Origin: a virus
Length of the DNA stretch: 21,273 nucleotides
Direction: 5' to 3' (one strand)
IMG/VR virus record: IMGVR_UViG_3300031857_001639
Span: 1-21,273 of that record
Below the pieces are notes generated by a model that searched no databases, was not told the DNA's origin, and saw nothing but the letters and a program-made list of their open reading frames with translations. A program made the position numbers and the translations under genes. Every line of letters begins with the position of its first letter. Position 1 is the stretch's first letter. Positions 1-7,393 of the stretch are shown here, piece after piece.

Positions 1-801
1 ATCAACCACATCACGGCCATCGGCTGTTTTTTCGCCTGACATGATGCCTGGGTGATACAGAATTACAGACGGGAAAAAGCCATTATCAATGTTGTTTTCG
101 TGAAACTCACCTATTTGCCCATCGCAATAAATCCAACTTAAACCAGCAGCCCATACCGGAGATGGGTAAAATGGTTCGCCAGGCTTGTATTGCTTGGTGT
201 AAAACAATTGTCCATTGTACGAGCCTGTTCCGCGTTGTTTAATATCTTCAACCGCTTGGCGCGCTTTGATTACGTCAAACAATTCAATTTCAATAGGTTT
301 GTATTCCTTTTTGGTGTACTGCTCCCAATCTTGTGATATCCATGCGGTGCGCACGTCAAACGTGGTTTCATCGTAATTGCCCAAGCGAATGGTACTAAAA
401 TCAACATGCACGATGCCGCTGCCGTTAAATGAGCGCATAGCAATATTGCCATTGCTGTTAAACCGGCATTGAAAAGCAAACCCGCCAAACATGGCGTAGT
501 CGTAAATGATTTTTTGCATGAACTCATGCGTGAGCAGGTAATATTGAATCTCACGCGAAAATGGCGTGTCTTGGCTCACTTTTATGCCGTTGCCAAAAAT
601 ATACGATGCAAATGTTTTTACACAGCTTGCGCCATAGCTTGAACGATTAATTGCCCTCAGTATCTCTTGCGGGTAATTATTTTTTGCCCCGTAGTTGATT
701 ATTTTGCGCTGCTTATTGTTTACAGCCGTAAGCGGTTCAGGCGCTTTAGCTTGGATGAGGTAAATCCCCTTTTGCAATTCAGTTATGTTGGCATTTTGCA
801 T
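1..801 (-). CDS. Phage portal protein (C-terminus cut off by window edge)
   Basis: The frame is open from ATG at 801 to the window edge, giving 267 residues without a stop. The N-terminus resembles portal proteins of Bacteroidota phages: an early segment around residues 36-46 (INYGAKNNYPQEIL), then SYIFGNGI at about residues 67-74, followed by a mixed alpha/beta body. Portals form the dodecameric ring at the packaging vertex through which DNA passes, and they contact terminase and the head-tail connector. The assignment rests on recognised family resemblance, not on a catalytic motif. A TATATTTG box lies 5 nt upstream of the ATG (807-814) and a 7-bp inverted repeat covers the start codon. The gene is divergent from the metallophosphoesterase gene and lies about 18 kb from the terminase genes, which is unusual. 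A head-morphogenesis gene may follow outside the window. Confidence 0.72.
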   Translation of the reverse strand, partial: MQNANITELQKGIYLIQAKAPEPLTAVNNKQRKIINYGAKNNYPQEILRAINRSSYGASCVKTFASYIFGNGIKVSQDTPFSREIQYYLLTHEFMQKIIYDYAMFGGFAFQCRFNSNGNIAMRSFNGSGIVHVDFSTIRLGNYDETTFDVRTAWISQDWEQYTKKEYKPIEIELFDVIKARQAVEDIKQRGTGSYNGQLFYTKQYKPGEPFYPSPVWAAGLSWIYCDGQIGEFHENNIDNGFFPSVILYHPGIMSGEKTADGRDVVD

Positions 802-810
802 CAATGCAAA
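795..810. repeat. Palindrome over the portal start codon (operator candidate)
   Basis: TTTGCAT-CA-ATGCAAA is a perfect 7-bp inverted repeat with a 2-nt spacer. It contains the portal ATG (801-799) and reaches into the -7 box (807-814). A protein bound here would block both transcription and start-codon access, so an operator is possible. Part of the symmetry follows automatically from having a TTTG box close to an ATG, so evidence for function is weak. Confidence 0.3.
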
Positions 811-835
811 TATACATTACCCATTATTACCCAAA
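807..835 (-). promoter_or_regulatory. Bacteroidota-type promoter for the portal gene
   Basis: Read on the minus strand, TTTG (835-832) is followed after 17 nt by TATATTTG (814-807), matching the Bacteroidota -33/-7 pattern (TTTG or TTG ... TAnnTTTG). Only 5 nt separate the box from the ATG at 801, so a start point a few bases beyond the -7 box would make the transcript leaderless or nearly so. Confidence 0.45.
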
Positions 836-874
836 TATGCAAATAATTTGTAAGCACTTGCAAAATAAAAAGTT

Positions 875-902
875 TTTGTTTTTTAAAACTTTCTTATATT
901 TG
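875..902 (+). promoter_or_regulatory. Promoter for the metallophosphoesterase gene
   Basis: TTTG (875-878) and TATATTTG (895-902) are separated by 16 nt, slightly short of the usual spacing. The ATG follows 25 nt after the box, so this transcript would have a short normal leader, unlike most other promoters in the window. It is divergent from the portal promoter; the region between the two starts (802-927) is AT-rich and holds nothing else recognised. Confidence 0.42.
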
Positions 903-927
903 TAGCAATAATTATAAAATATTAATC

Positions 928-1944
928 ATGGGAAAACAATTATCTAAGCGAGATTTGGCGCGTCAAATATTGCTTGAAAACTATCAAATTACCGAAAACA
1001 GAACCCTTGCAAAGCTATTGTTTGCCAAATACAATGCCGTGTTTAAGGATATAGAGGAAGCAAGAAGTTCAATTCGGGCTGTTCAGGGATTAAGCGGGAA
1101 AAGGGTTAGAAACACAAGCGCAAATGCAATAATTACATTTAAAGAAAGGCTTGATGAAGCGCGCAAGCAGTTCCCCGTTGAACATCGTGATAATTTCAAA
1201 GTTGAGCCATACGTATTTGCTAAAGCGAATAAAAAGGCACTTGTTATTTCTGACATACACATAGGACATCAAGATGACGCGGCTATTGATATTGCGTTTG
1301 AAGAAGGCGATAAGTTTGGCATCGATACCATAATTATCAATGGTGACTTAATGGATTTCCCACGTTTAGGCAAGTGGTTAGTAAAGCCATCGGCTATGAC
1401 CGTGCATGATGAACTTCAGGAAACAGAAAACTTTTTAAATATGCTCAGAAAGGTTTTTCCAAAACAAACCATTGTGTACCACACTGGCAATCATGATGCT
1501 CGTTGGAATAACTATATAATTCGCAACGCTGCTGATTTGTTTAATTTGGGATTTATGGAACTCCCCGAAGTATTGAAACTGCGTGAAAAAAGCATAGAGT
1601 TTGTACCCGATACGCATTGGATGGAATTTGGGCATCTTATGGTTGCGCACGGCCATCACATCGTAAAAGGCATATTTGCACCGGTATCACCTGCTCGTGG
1701 CGTACAAATGAAAACATTTCAGTCAACTATTATAGGCCACTTGCACAAATCATCCGAGCATCTTTGGACAAATATGCAAGGCAAACAATATGGTACATGG
1801 AGTACCGGTTGCTTATCTGATTTAAAACCGGAATACAATCCCCAAGTAGGGCAATGTAACCTTGGTTTCGCATTGGTTGAAAAAGAGCAATCAGGTGATT
1901 TTGAAGTGCATAACAAAAAAATCATTCAAGGCAAAGTTAGGTGA
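928..1944 (+). CDS. Calcineurin-like metallophosphoesterase with N-terminal helical domain
   Basis: This 338-residue protein has the full metal-ligand set of the calcineurin-like phosphoesterase superfamily: D109-x-H111 (SDIHIGH), GD at 139-140 (NGDLMD), GNHDAR at 187-192, H241-G-H243 and G270-H-x-H273. The substrate is unknown: members of the superfamily include nucleases (Mre11/SbcD), phosphodiesterases and protein phosphatases. Residues 1 to about 65 form a separate helical domain (RTLAKLLFAKY and EEARSSIRAVQG segments) that resembles N-termini of phage and prophage members of this group and may bind nucleic acid. It is one of only two genes on the plus strand, with its own promoter, between the portal and the sugar cassette. 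I expect a cytosolic enzyme of phage DNA or nucleotide metabolism; that role is inferred. Confidence 0.85.
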   Translation: MGKQLSKRDLARQILLENYQITENRTLAKLLFAKYNAVFKDIEEARSSIRAVQGLSGKRVRNTSANAIITFKERLDEARKQFPVEHRDNFKVEPYVFAKANKKALVISDIHIGHQDDAAIDIAFEEGDKFGIDTIIINGDLMDFPRLGKWLVKPSAMTVHDELQETENFLNMLRKVFPKQTIVYHTGNHDARWNNYIIRNAADLFNLGFMELPEVLKLREKSIEFVPDTHWMEFGHLMVAHGHHIVKGIFAPVSPARGVQMKTFQSTIIGHLHKSSEHLWTNMQGKQYGTWSTGCLSDLKPEYNPQVGQCNLGFALVEKEQSGDFEVHNKKIIQGKVR

Positions 1945-1955
1945 GCCAAATTGCT

Positions 1956-1963
1956 TAAATTTG
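1956..1963 (+). promoter_or_regulatory. -7 type box before the 84-residue gene
   Basis: TAAATTTG lies 3 nt before the ATG at 1967. No convincing TTTG is seen 16-20 nt upstream. It fits the recurring box-then-ATG pattern of this genome and may drive a leaderless transcript of the small downstream gene. Confidence 0.3.
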
Positions 1964-1966
1964 TGT

Positions 1967-2221
1967 ATGTCGGGATCGAAAACCAAAGCAAAGCAAATTG
2001 AAGAAATGGAGGCCCCTGTGTTGCATTTGGAAGAAATGCGCGCATGGGCTTCTTTACTTAACGAACTGATGATTTCTCAGGTAATTGATGAAAGCAAGAG
2101 TACATTTGGTGGTGAGCCTGTAATGAAAAATCTATTTGACGAAGGCGAAACATACAGGCTAAAAGGAAAGCTATTTCATTTGCTTGCCTGGATTGATAAA
2201 GACACAAGCCTTACAGGTTAA
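1967..2221 (+). CDS. Hypothetical protein, 84 aa
   Basis: I do not recognise a family. The protein is small, acidic to neutral and mostly helical by composition, with no cysteine, no membrane segment and no signal peptide. The frame is open further upstream (to 1862), but that stretch overlaps the metallophosphoesterase gene. The ATG at 1967 begins just after that gene's stop and directly follows a TAAATTTG box, so it is the likelier start. The last 11 nt overlap the end of the convergent glycosyltransferase gene, leaving no room for a terminator between the two opposing units. It probably forms a two-gene block with the phosphoesterase. Confidence 0.6.
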   Translation: MSGSKTKAKQIEEMEAPVLHLEEMRAWASLLNELMISQVIDESKSTFGGEPVMKNLFDEGETYRLKGKLFHLLAWIDKDTSLTG

Positions 2222-2972
2222 TGCTAAACACATTAGGGCATTCAATCAAACGCTTCTCATGCCCGAAATAATCCAATACACAGCCTTCTTCAGCATTGAA
2301 CCATTGCTGCACATGGTCGTCTAATCGGCTGTTAAAGTTTTGCCGTGCAGATGAGTTTTCCAACTTGCGCCTGATGTTGTTGCGCACAAATGAAAAGTGG
2401 TGCATTTCAATTTCTGACCTGCTAAATGGCAAAAACTTAGTCGTGTGCATCCTGCGGGTTGGATCAGAATAAACCGGATAATGGTCAATCATGGCGTGCG
2501 ATTTATCAATGCGATGAAACAACGGCACATAATACTCCTCCGGAGGCCACAGCTTTAATGTAGGCCGTTTGTAATACGTTTGCATTTTGCAGGCTGAACC
2601 GTCAAAATCTGACGCAATAAAACGCTCATAGCAGGTTTGGTACTGGTCTGTATGATAGTACTCATCGCAATCCATGTGAGCCATTACGGTGCAGCCGTTT
2701 TTCTTACAATAATCAGCGCCTATTTGCCGCTTGGCCTTTTCCTTTTTAATCGGGATGCTGCCATTTGTTTCAACAACCGCAATTTCATCAATTAAGCCCA
2801 GTTCACAAAGGCGCAAACATTCTGAATACCCACCGGTATAAAATTGGCCGTGATTCGAGGTTGTTTGAACCACGGCCACAATGTAATCAGCAATGGGACG
2901 CACGCACATGATGGAGCCGTCAAGCAGTTCTTCACCGTCAAAAACATTGTATGCAATACCAAGTTTGTGCAT
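2211..2972 (-). CDS. Glycosyltransferase-like protein (GT-A fold)
   Basis: This 253-residue protein is the last gene of the sugar cassette. The pattern fits a GT2-type nucleotide-sugar transferase: a beta strand at about residues 30-38 (YIVAVVQTT), a second at 63-69 (EIAVVET), and the acidic metal-binding motif D101-C-D103 (AHMDCDEYY). It has no signal peptide or membrane segment, so it should act in the cytosol. The ATG at 2972 overlaps the stop of the preceding gene (TAATG), as is usual in this operon; an in-frame ATG at 2978 would add two residues. Donor and acceptor are unknown. Its 3' end overlaps the convergent gene by 11 nt. Confidence 0.7.
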   Translation of the reverse strand: MHKLGIAYNVFDGEELLDGSIMCVRPIADYIVAVVQTTSNHGQFYTGGYSECLRLCELGLIDEIAVVETNGSIPIKKEKAKRQIGADYCKKNGCTVMAHMDCDEYYHTDQYQTCYERFIASDFDGSACKMQTYYKRPTLKLWPPEEYYVPLFHRIDKSHAMIDHYPVYSDPTRRMHTTKFLPFSRSEIEMHHFSFVRNNIRRKLENSSARQNFNSRLDDHVQQWFNAEEGCVLDYFGHEKRLIECPNVFSINL

Positions 2973-3190
2973 TACCATTTATTTTTTGGGCATTCCTCAT
3001 CCATTGCCCTGTGCTTGGCAGGAAGATAGCACCCACACCCGCCATTGCGCAGTTTGCAATATTTGCTTTTGCCAAATTCGCTTACAGGGCAGGCATCACA
3101 AATCCCCTTGCGTTGCTTTGCCACATCTTCAACCAACTCTTTTGTGAACAGCAAATTGGTAAAACCTTCAGCTATTGATTTTAGATTCAT
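2972..3190 (-). CDS. Cysteine-rich small protein, putative Zn-binding
   Basis: This 72-residue protein has six cysteines: C31 and C34 (ICDACP), C45, C52 and C54 (GGCGCYL), and C67 (EECPKNKW). The pairing suggests a zinc or other metal site, and the closing CP..KW reminds me of small proteins in other Bacteroidota phages. I cannot name a function. It sits between the methyltransferase and the last glycosyltransferase with 4-nt and 3-nt start-stop overlaps, so it is co-translated with the cassette and may be an accessory or scaffold for it. Confidence 0.62.
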   Translation of the reverse strand: MNLKSIAEGFTNLLFTKELVEDVAKQRKGICDACPVSEFGKSKYCKLRNGGCGCYLPAKHRAMDEECPKNKW

Positions 3191-3822
3191 GCAGGCAATA
3201 TTACAATTACGCCACGTTTTGCACCGGTTGCCTGGCTGTTGTACTCCACGCGGTATTTACCCGCGCCATATATCGCTTCAATACCGTCTTTGATGTAATC
3301 CCATTCATATACGATTGAGCCGTATGTATCAAATCCAAGTTCAGCATTGCCAAGTACTTTAAAATCATGTATCGCAATAACAGGCTTAAATCCGTATTCT
3401 TTAATCAGTGCCAGCTCATCAAGCAGCGGGTTGTACTCGCCCCAATGCGCATCCAAAAAAAATAACGTGTTGGGCTTTTTACCTTGCTTTGGCCGTGCTT
3501 CAAAAATGGCTTTTAATACTTCAGCAGAATTGCCAAAGTGCATGTTTACATTTTCAACTCCGGCAAGTGTTTCTTTTGCTGCGGCAAAGTTCTCAGCATT
3601 AATTTCAATGGTGTCAACCTTTGCAGCCATGTTAGCAAAGTGCCGCGTAGTTGCGCCCCTGAAAGTGCCGGTTTCAACAATCCAAGTAATTTTGTTTTCT
3701 GTGGTGATTTTTTCAAACCATTCCTTGAGGAAGGTGTCGCCCTCAAAGCCAAGCGCATTTTGCGCCAAGTATTGTTTATTGTTCATAAGATAAAATTGTT
3801 TCAGTTTTGTAAGTAGGCCCAT
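3187..3822 (-). CDS. SAM-dependent methyltransferase (class I, Methyltransf_24-like)
   Basis: This 211-residue protein has a Rossmann-type motif I at residues 49-56 (VETGTFRG), the acidic residue closing strand 2 at E73 (DTIEIN), a GNSAEVL segment at 98-104, and LDAHW (123-127) plus HDF (152-154) typical of methyltransferases found with sugar and secondary-metabolite genes. It probably methylates a sugar or the glycan acceptor made by the neighbouring glycosyltransferases, using S-adenosylmethionine in the cytosol; the acceptor is inferred from context. The start is ATG at 3822, which overlaps the previous gene's TGA (TGATG); a GTG one codon earlier is less likely. Confidence 0.78.
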   Translation of the reverse strand: MGLLTKLKQFYLMNNKQYLAQNALGFEGDTFLKEWFEKITTENKITWIVETGTFRGATTRHFANMAAKVDTIEINAENFAAAKETLAGVENVNMHFGNSAEVLKAIFEARPKQGKKPNTLFFLDAHWGEYNPLLDELALIKEYGFKPVIAIHDFKVLGNAELGFDTYGSIVYEWDYIKDGIEAIYGAGKYRVEYNSQATGAKRGVIVILPA

Positions 3823-4496
3823 CACATTCCTTTCATTTTAAAAATGGTTGTATCGGTAACAGGCCAATCTTGCCCAACGTAGCACAAATGCTCAGTAGGC
3901 TCATGTAATATGGGGTTGCTTATTTCAGTATGCACGGCAAGTGATAGGCATGTTTGGTCTTGCCGGTGAAACAAAAAACGCGAGTCTTTGCTGCCCCATC
4001 CGTGATGACGAGGACCGTTAAATATGCCATCTTTTGCTGATTGTAAAAACAATTCGCACACCGCTTCTGCGTCTAAATTGGACAAATCAAGTCCAAAAAC
4101 GCAACTCCAAATCTCAGGTAAATGCTCTGCCGTGTTGCGGCTTATGTTAAAGTATTCCAATGCCTTGTCATTACTTGTTTGCGCGCAGTTGTAGCCCGAT
4201 TTTATAAAGTAATAGCCATCGCGCTCAATAATGTCAAAGATAGGCTGTATGTCTTTTATAGCCCATATTGAACAATCCAACCAAAGGATGCGTGTTGCGC
4301 CTTGGTGAATGGCCGTGTAAATCTCTGCCGCCTTTACCGTGTACGGGCAGGAGTGCAAAAAGTACGGGTTGGTGTCAAGGTTTGTTTTGCTAAATGACAA
4401 TTCAAAACCTTTCATGCCTTGCAATGATTCACGCAGGCGTTTTTGCCCATCTGCATACCAACCGTTGCCAGTATAACCGTTAATTACTACATTCAT
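3822..4496 (-). CDS. Glycosyltransferase-like protein (nucleotide-diphospho-sugar transferase type)
   Basis: This 224-residue protein has the layout of a GT-A-like sugar transferase: an N-terminal strand VVINGY, then a strand ending in an acidic motif at residues 69-78 (RILWLDCSIW), and a later HRQDQTCLSL segment resembling the catalytic-base region of such enzymes. A D-x-S motif stands in place of a canonical DxD, so activity is less certain than for its neighbours. No membrane segment or signal is seen. Its ATG overlaps the stop of the upstream gene by 4 nt. The tail of the protein (VGQDWPV) has no clear match I can name. Confidence 0.6.
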   Translation of the reverse strand: MNVVINGYTGNGWYADGQKRLRESLQGMKGFELSFSKTNLDTNPYFLHSCPYTVKAAEIYTAIHQGATRILWLDCSIWAIKDIQPIFDIIERDGYYFIKSGYNCAQTSNDKALEYFNISRNTAEHLPEIWSCVFGLDLSNLDAEAVCELFLQSAKDGIFNGPRHHGWGSKDSRFLFHRQDQTCLSLAVHTEISNPILHEPTEHLCYVGQDWPVTDTTIFKMKGM

Positions 4497-5074
4497 TTGG
4501 CTGCTGTTTTATGTGAATCGTGTTGGTACAGGTGCAAAACGTGCGGAATGTGATGGCTTGTTTCGCACAAATCATTTATTGCTTGTGAAAATGGCTCATC
4601 TTCGCCCCAATTTGAATCTCCGAATAAGCAATTTTTGGCAATTTCTGTAAGGTAAACATTGCAATGCCATGCGGGCCGCTCAGTAATGCCATTTGAATTA
4701 AACGCTTGCAACTCGCCTTTGTGCTTAAAATGTACAATGCTATGCGCGGTGTTTATGCGCGCAAGCTGATTGAAGGTGATCAAATCAACATTGGTGTCAT
4801 GTATCGCGTTGCAAATCTCGTACACGTAATTGGCGGTCACATAGTCATCATCATCCAACATAGTGCAGTATTTGGCGTTTGCTTTTAAAGCCAAGTTTAC
4901 CAATTCCTGGCGCTTTTGTCCAATGCTTAACTGCTTATTGTCAATTAATGTAATTATTTTTACCTGCTCAGGCCGTTCATATTCAGATATTTGGCGCTGC
5001 AACTCGTCAAATATTAATTTCAGCTGTTCAATTCTTTCAGGAATAGACGGTATAAGTATAGCTAATGTTTTCAT
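4493..5074 (-). CDS. Glycosyltransferase family 2-like protein
   Basis: This 193-residue GT-A domain has an N-terminal strand (LAILIPSIPER), a D46-N-K-Q-x-S-I-G-x-K-R segment, and the metal-binding acidic motif D74-D-D-D77 (TMLDDDDYV). A later GEDEPFSQAI segment resembles the ED catalytic-base motif of GT2 enzymes. It aligns without gaps to the next gene upstream through residue 77, so the two are tandem paralogues. It is cytosolic, with no membrane anchor. The ATG overlaps the upstream stop (AAATGA). Sugar donor and acceptor are unknown. Confidence 0.8.
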   Translation of the reverse strand: MKTLAILIPSIPERIEQLKLIFDELQRQISEYERPEQVKIITLIDNKQLSIGQKRQELVNLALKANAKYCTMLDDDDYVTANYVYEICNAIHDTNVDLITFNQLARINTAHSIVHFKHKGELQAFNSNGITERPAWHCNVYLTEIAKNCLFGDSNWGEDEPFSQAINDLCETSHHIPHVLHLYQHDSHKTAAK

Positions 5075-5673
5075 TTAGTAAACCCGTATTTTTTATTGTG
5101 TGGTATATGTGTGGTGTACCTATAGTGAAACATGGGCTTATTGATAAACACCTCATCCTTGCACAGCAAGGTCACTTTATCGCTATACTCTTTATCCTCA
5201 CCAAAACGTTTATCAAGAAAGCCTACCAATTTTGCAATGTAAGACTTGACCGGATTGAAATGCGTTACGTTACGCACATAGTCATATCCTGCATAGTTAT
5301 CTTTCCAGTCAGGAAATTGCAGGCTGTGGCAGCACATTTGAGGTTGCCGGCCATTGGTGGTCATGCGTATAAGCATACCAATACAATCAGGCTTTGTTTC
5401 TAATGCGGCCACCACTTCAGCCACATAATACGCCTCCGGCCAATCGTCATCATCAAAGAATACAACGTACTCACCTGCGGCCATGTCAAGCAGCTTTTGC
5501 CTTTTTGCGCCAATAGTCATTTGCTTATTGTCGCTAATGCTGCACACCTCCACAATGTCTTGATACTTGTTAATCTCAATTTGGCGGTTAAACTCCTGAA
5601 CCAATTGATTAAACTGCTGCTGACGTTCCAGCACCGTTGCTATCAGTATCGATAGTTTTTTGTTTGAGTTCAT
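5071..5673 (-). CDS. Glycosyltransferase family 2-like protein, paralogue of its neighbour
   Basis: The 200-residue form begins at ATG 5673. Its first residues (KLSILIATVLERQQQ) line up with the start of the downstream paralogue, which supports this start over a 27-residue longer one at 5754. It has DNKQMTIGAKRQ at residues 48-59, the acidic motif D74-D-D-D77 (FFDDDDWPE), and GEDKEYSDKV later, equivalent to the catalytic-base region of GT2 enzymes. With this start the gene overlaps the preceding 75-codon gene by 65 nt, the longest overlap in the cassette. Confidence 0.8.
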   Translation of the reverse strand: MNSNKKLSILIATVLERQQQFNQLVQEFNRQIEINKYQDIVEVCSISDNKQMTIGAKRQKLLDMAAGEYVVFFDDDDWPEAYYVAEVVAALETKPDCIGMLIRMTTNGRQPQMCCHSLQFPDWKDNYAGYDYVRNVTHFNPVKSYIAKLVGFLDKRFGEDKEYSDKVTLLCKDEVFINKPMFHYRYTTHIPHNKKYGFTK

Positions 5674-5836
5674 CGTATTTCTGTTTGTAAAAGGTGATGA
5701 TGTTTTGCGCAATTTCTGATTGTGGGTCTGCTGCAATGGAAAGCAAATGGCCAACCATTATACGGTTTTGCTCGCTTGCTTTTTCAAATGCTTTCTTCCA
5801 CTTGTTGCGTTCTGTTTTAAATGCTTTGCCGCTCAT
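5609..5836 (-). CDS. Hypothetical small helical protein, 75 aa
   Basis: Its ATG overlaps the upstream stop (ATATGA), the same coupling used throughout this unit, which argues that it is real. Residues 5-60 are charged and helix-forming (FKTERNKWKKAFEKA; FYKQKYDELKQKT), suggesting a short coiled coil. The last dozen residues (TDSNGAGTSAAV) are low complexity. The 3' third overlaps the following glycosyltransferase gene by 65 nt in another frame. No function can be assigned; it may be a partner of the adjacent transferases. Confidence 0.5.
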   Translation of the reverse strand: MSGKAFKTERNKWKKAFEKASEQNRIMVGHLLSIAADPQSEIAQNIITFYKQKYDELKQKTIDTDSNGAGTSAAV

Positions 5837-6537
5837 ATTTGTTTCAGTTTACTTTTTACCCAATTAATAGTGCCTTGGTCTTGTATTTTGCCAACCGGAT
5901 TATCGATATCAAACCCGCGCTTCCAATAATCCAAAAAAACGCGTTCGCCTTCGTTCCATGTTGCATCAGCCCGTTGGCTTACGCTATCTTTTTTTATGCC
6001 ATCAGCCTGCGAATAGTGCTTATGCCTAAAGTGCAAATTGCTCACAATCTTGCGGCCTAATAAATCAGCCACGCAGGTCATGTGCGTGTCGCAAAACATG
6101 TGCTTGTACATGGGCGGGTAAATGTAGCCAAAGCGGTTATAATACTCCCTATCCATTATTGGCAGCGTAATTATCCACCCTTGCGTGCCGTCTTGCGTTT
6201 TTAGAATCCAATCTTTGCAGTCGCCTACCTCAGCAGCAATAAGTTCATCCCAATGTACGGCAGGCTCAAAATCATCGCTAATGCAAATAAGCACTTTGCC
6301 CTTTGCCACGCCTGCCGCATTGTTTACCGCTTGCACCGTTGATGATGGCACAGGATTGATAAATACCTGATTGGATGCAAACAAGCGCATGTATTCATGC
6401 AATTGCGGGTCATCTGCGTCAATGCTCAAAATATACTCATACGTGTGCAGGCTACTAATGTTTGACATCCACTTTTGGTATGTCTTGTACGCCAAATGAG
6501 CTCGGCCACGGCTGGGATGTATTACGCTAAATTTCAT
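5833..6537 (-). CDS. Glycosyltransferase-like protein (GT-A fold)
   Basis: This 234-residue protein starts with a typical GT-A opening (FSVIHPSRGRAHLAYKTYQKW), followed by a strand ending in D40-A-D-D43 (LSIDADDP) and S87-D-D-F90 (ICISDDFEP), the likely metal/nucleotide-sugar site. NNAAGVAKGKVL (72-83) matches the N-x-A-x-x-x-A-x-G helix region seen in GT2 enzymes. The start is ATG at 6537, overlapping the previous stop as TAATG; a TTG two codons earlier is less likely. It is soluble. The role is inferred as sugar transfer to a phage-encoded or host acceptor. Confidence 0.75.
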   Translation of the reverse strand: MKFSVIHPSRGRAHLAYKTYQKWMSNISSLHTYEYILSIDADDPQLHEYMRLFASNQVFINPVPSSTVQAVNNAAGVAKGKVLICISDDFEPAVHWDELIAAEVGDCKDWILKTQDGTQGWIITLPIMDREYYNRFGYIYPPMYKHMFCDTHMTCVADLLGRKIVSNLHFRHKHYSQADGIKKDSVSQRADATWNEGERVFLDYWKRGFDIDNPVGKIQDQGTINWVKSKLKQI

Positions 6538-7220
6538 TAGCAAAGGTTTTTTATTTTCTGTGGATGAAAGGCTAAATACGTGCTGAATATACGCTCAGCA
6601 ATAAAGGCGTGCATAGTGTAATAAGGTTTGCCAATGCTGCGCATTAGTTGCGCTTCTGTATTATGGTTGGTATTGCCAACCCTGTACGGCATACGCTTGT
6701 TTAACTCATCCTGCAAATCCTGATGGGTTTCCAATACGTTCACGCATGGAAGCAGCCAATTGTCAACAAAATCTTTATACACGCTTAATTTGGTCACATG
6801 CGCGTTTTGATACACCACCGGAGTGCGCGGTATGGTGCGCAGGTTAAAATGAAAGCCAATGCGCTTAAACATTTCCTCTGCCATCATAATTATCCCATTG
6901 TGCCATACTTCGCCCTTTTGCCAAATGTTTGGATGCGTAAGCGCTGAAAAAAAGGTGTAGACATCATGCTTATATTCATCCTGCTCAATGCGCAGGCGCA
7001 AGTTGCTGATGCTAATTGGCACTTTCATTTCGAATTTCCATGAAAGCACGCCAAGGTAATCGCAGGCAAAGTCATTGGAAGCAAACAAATCGCAAATAGT
7101 ACGGCTTTCTAATGTAGGGTATGGCTCAAACCGCTTGCTGTTATCAATGCCAATACACCCAGGATGCAGCTTTGCCTTTGTTTCAGGTGAATAGTAAATT
7201 TGATACAGGTCTGTTTTCAT
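6537..7220 (-). CDS. Glycosyltransferase-like / polysaccharide-type protein, 227 aa
   Basis: The opening (LYQIYYSPETKA), the aromatic segment CDYLGVLSWKFEMK (about residues 53-66) and the closing MHAFIAERIFSTYLAF recall uncharacterised proteins of capsule and glycan clusters, where a similar F-x-A-E-R-x-x-S-x-x-L end is shared with DUF4422-type transferases. I see no clear DxD motif, so catalytic activity is uncertain. It is soluble. It overlaps the small upstream gene by 4 nt (ATGA) and the next gene by 1 nt (TAATG), placing it second in the cassette. Confidence 0.5.
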   Translation of the reverse strand: MKTDLYQIYYSPETKAKLHPGCIGIDNSKRFEPYPTLESRTICDLFASNDFACDYLGVLSWKFEMKVPISISNLRLRIEQDEYKHDVYTFFSALTHPNIWQKGEVWHNGIIMMAEEMFKRIGFHFNLRTIPRTPVVYQNAHVTKLSVYKDFVDNWLLPCVNVLETHQDLQDELNKRMPYRVGNTNHNTEAQLMRSIGKPYYTMHAFIAERIFSTYLAFHPQKIKNLC

Positions 7221-7393
7221 GAAATTTTAGCCAACCAATCATACGCCTTGTTAAACCTGCAACCGCAACTCTTTGGAATGCCTGCCTTACTTGCTTGGGC
7301 AAGGTCAAATAATTGCTTCCATAACGGATTGTTGCGCGGCATAGCACGGCCACCGGCAGCATCTATTTGTGTTTTCAGTTCTTGCGGGGTCAT
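7217..7393 (-). CDS. Hypothetical protein, 58 aa, first gene of the sugar cassette
   Basis: A short open frame (MTPQELKTQIDAAGG start) runs from ATG 7393 to a TGA that overlaps the next ATG by 4 nt, the coupling typical of this operon. Two cysteines (KSCGCRFNKAYDWL) lie near the C-terminus. The spacing resembles small C-x-C proteins of other Bacteroidota phages, but I cannot name a function. A well-formed promoter ends 4 nt before the ATG, which supports both the start and the idea that the cassette is transcribed separately from the capsid genes. Confidence 0.6.
   Translation of the reverse strand: MTPQELKTQIDAAGGRAMPRNNPLWKQLFDLAQASKAGIPKSCGCRFNKAYDWLAKIS

Noticed and set aside
1862-1966. 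Upstream extension of the 84-aa gene to an ATG at 1862
   Set aside because: It overlaps the end of the metallophosphoesterase gene in another frame, and the ATG at 1967 follows a -7 type box.
3347-3793. 148-codon plus-strand frame
   Set aside because: Antisense to the methyltransferase gene, whose motifs are clear. A shadow of its codon pattern.
5065-5403. 112-codon plus-strand frame
   Set aside because: Antisense to the two paralogous glycosyltransferase genes with clear acidic motifs.
2211-7393. O-antigen or serotype-conversion cassette
   Set aside because: No flippase, polymerase or multi-span membrane transferase is present; all enzymes look soluble.
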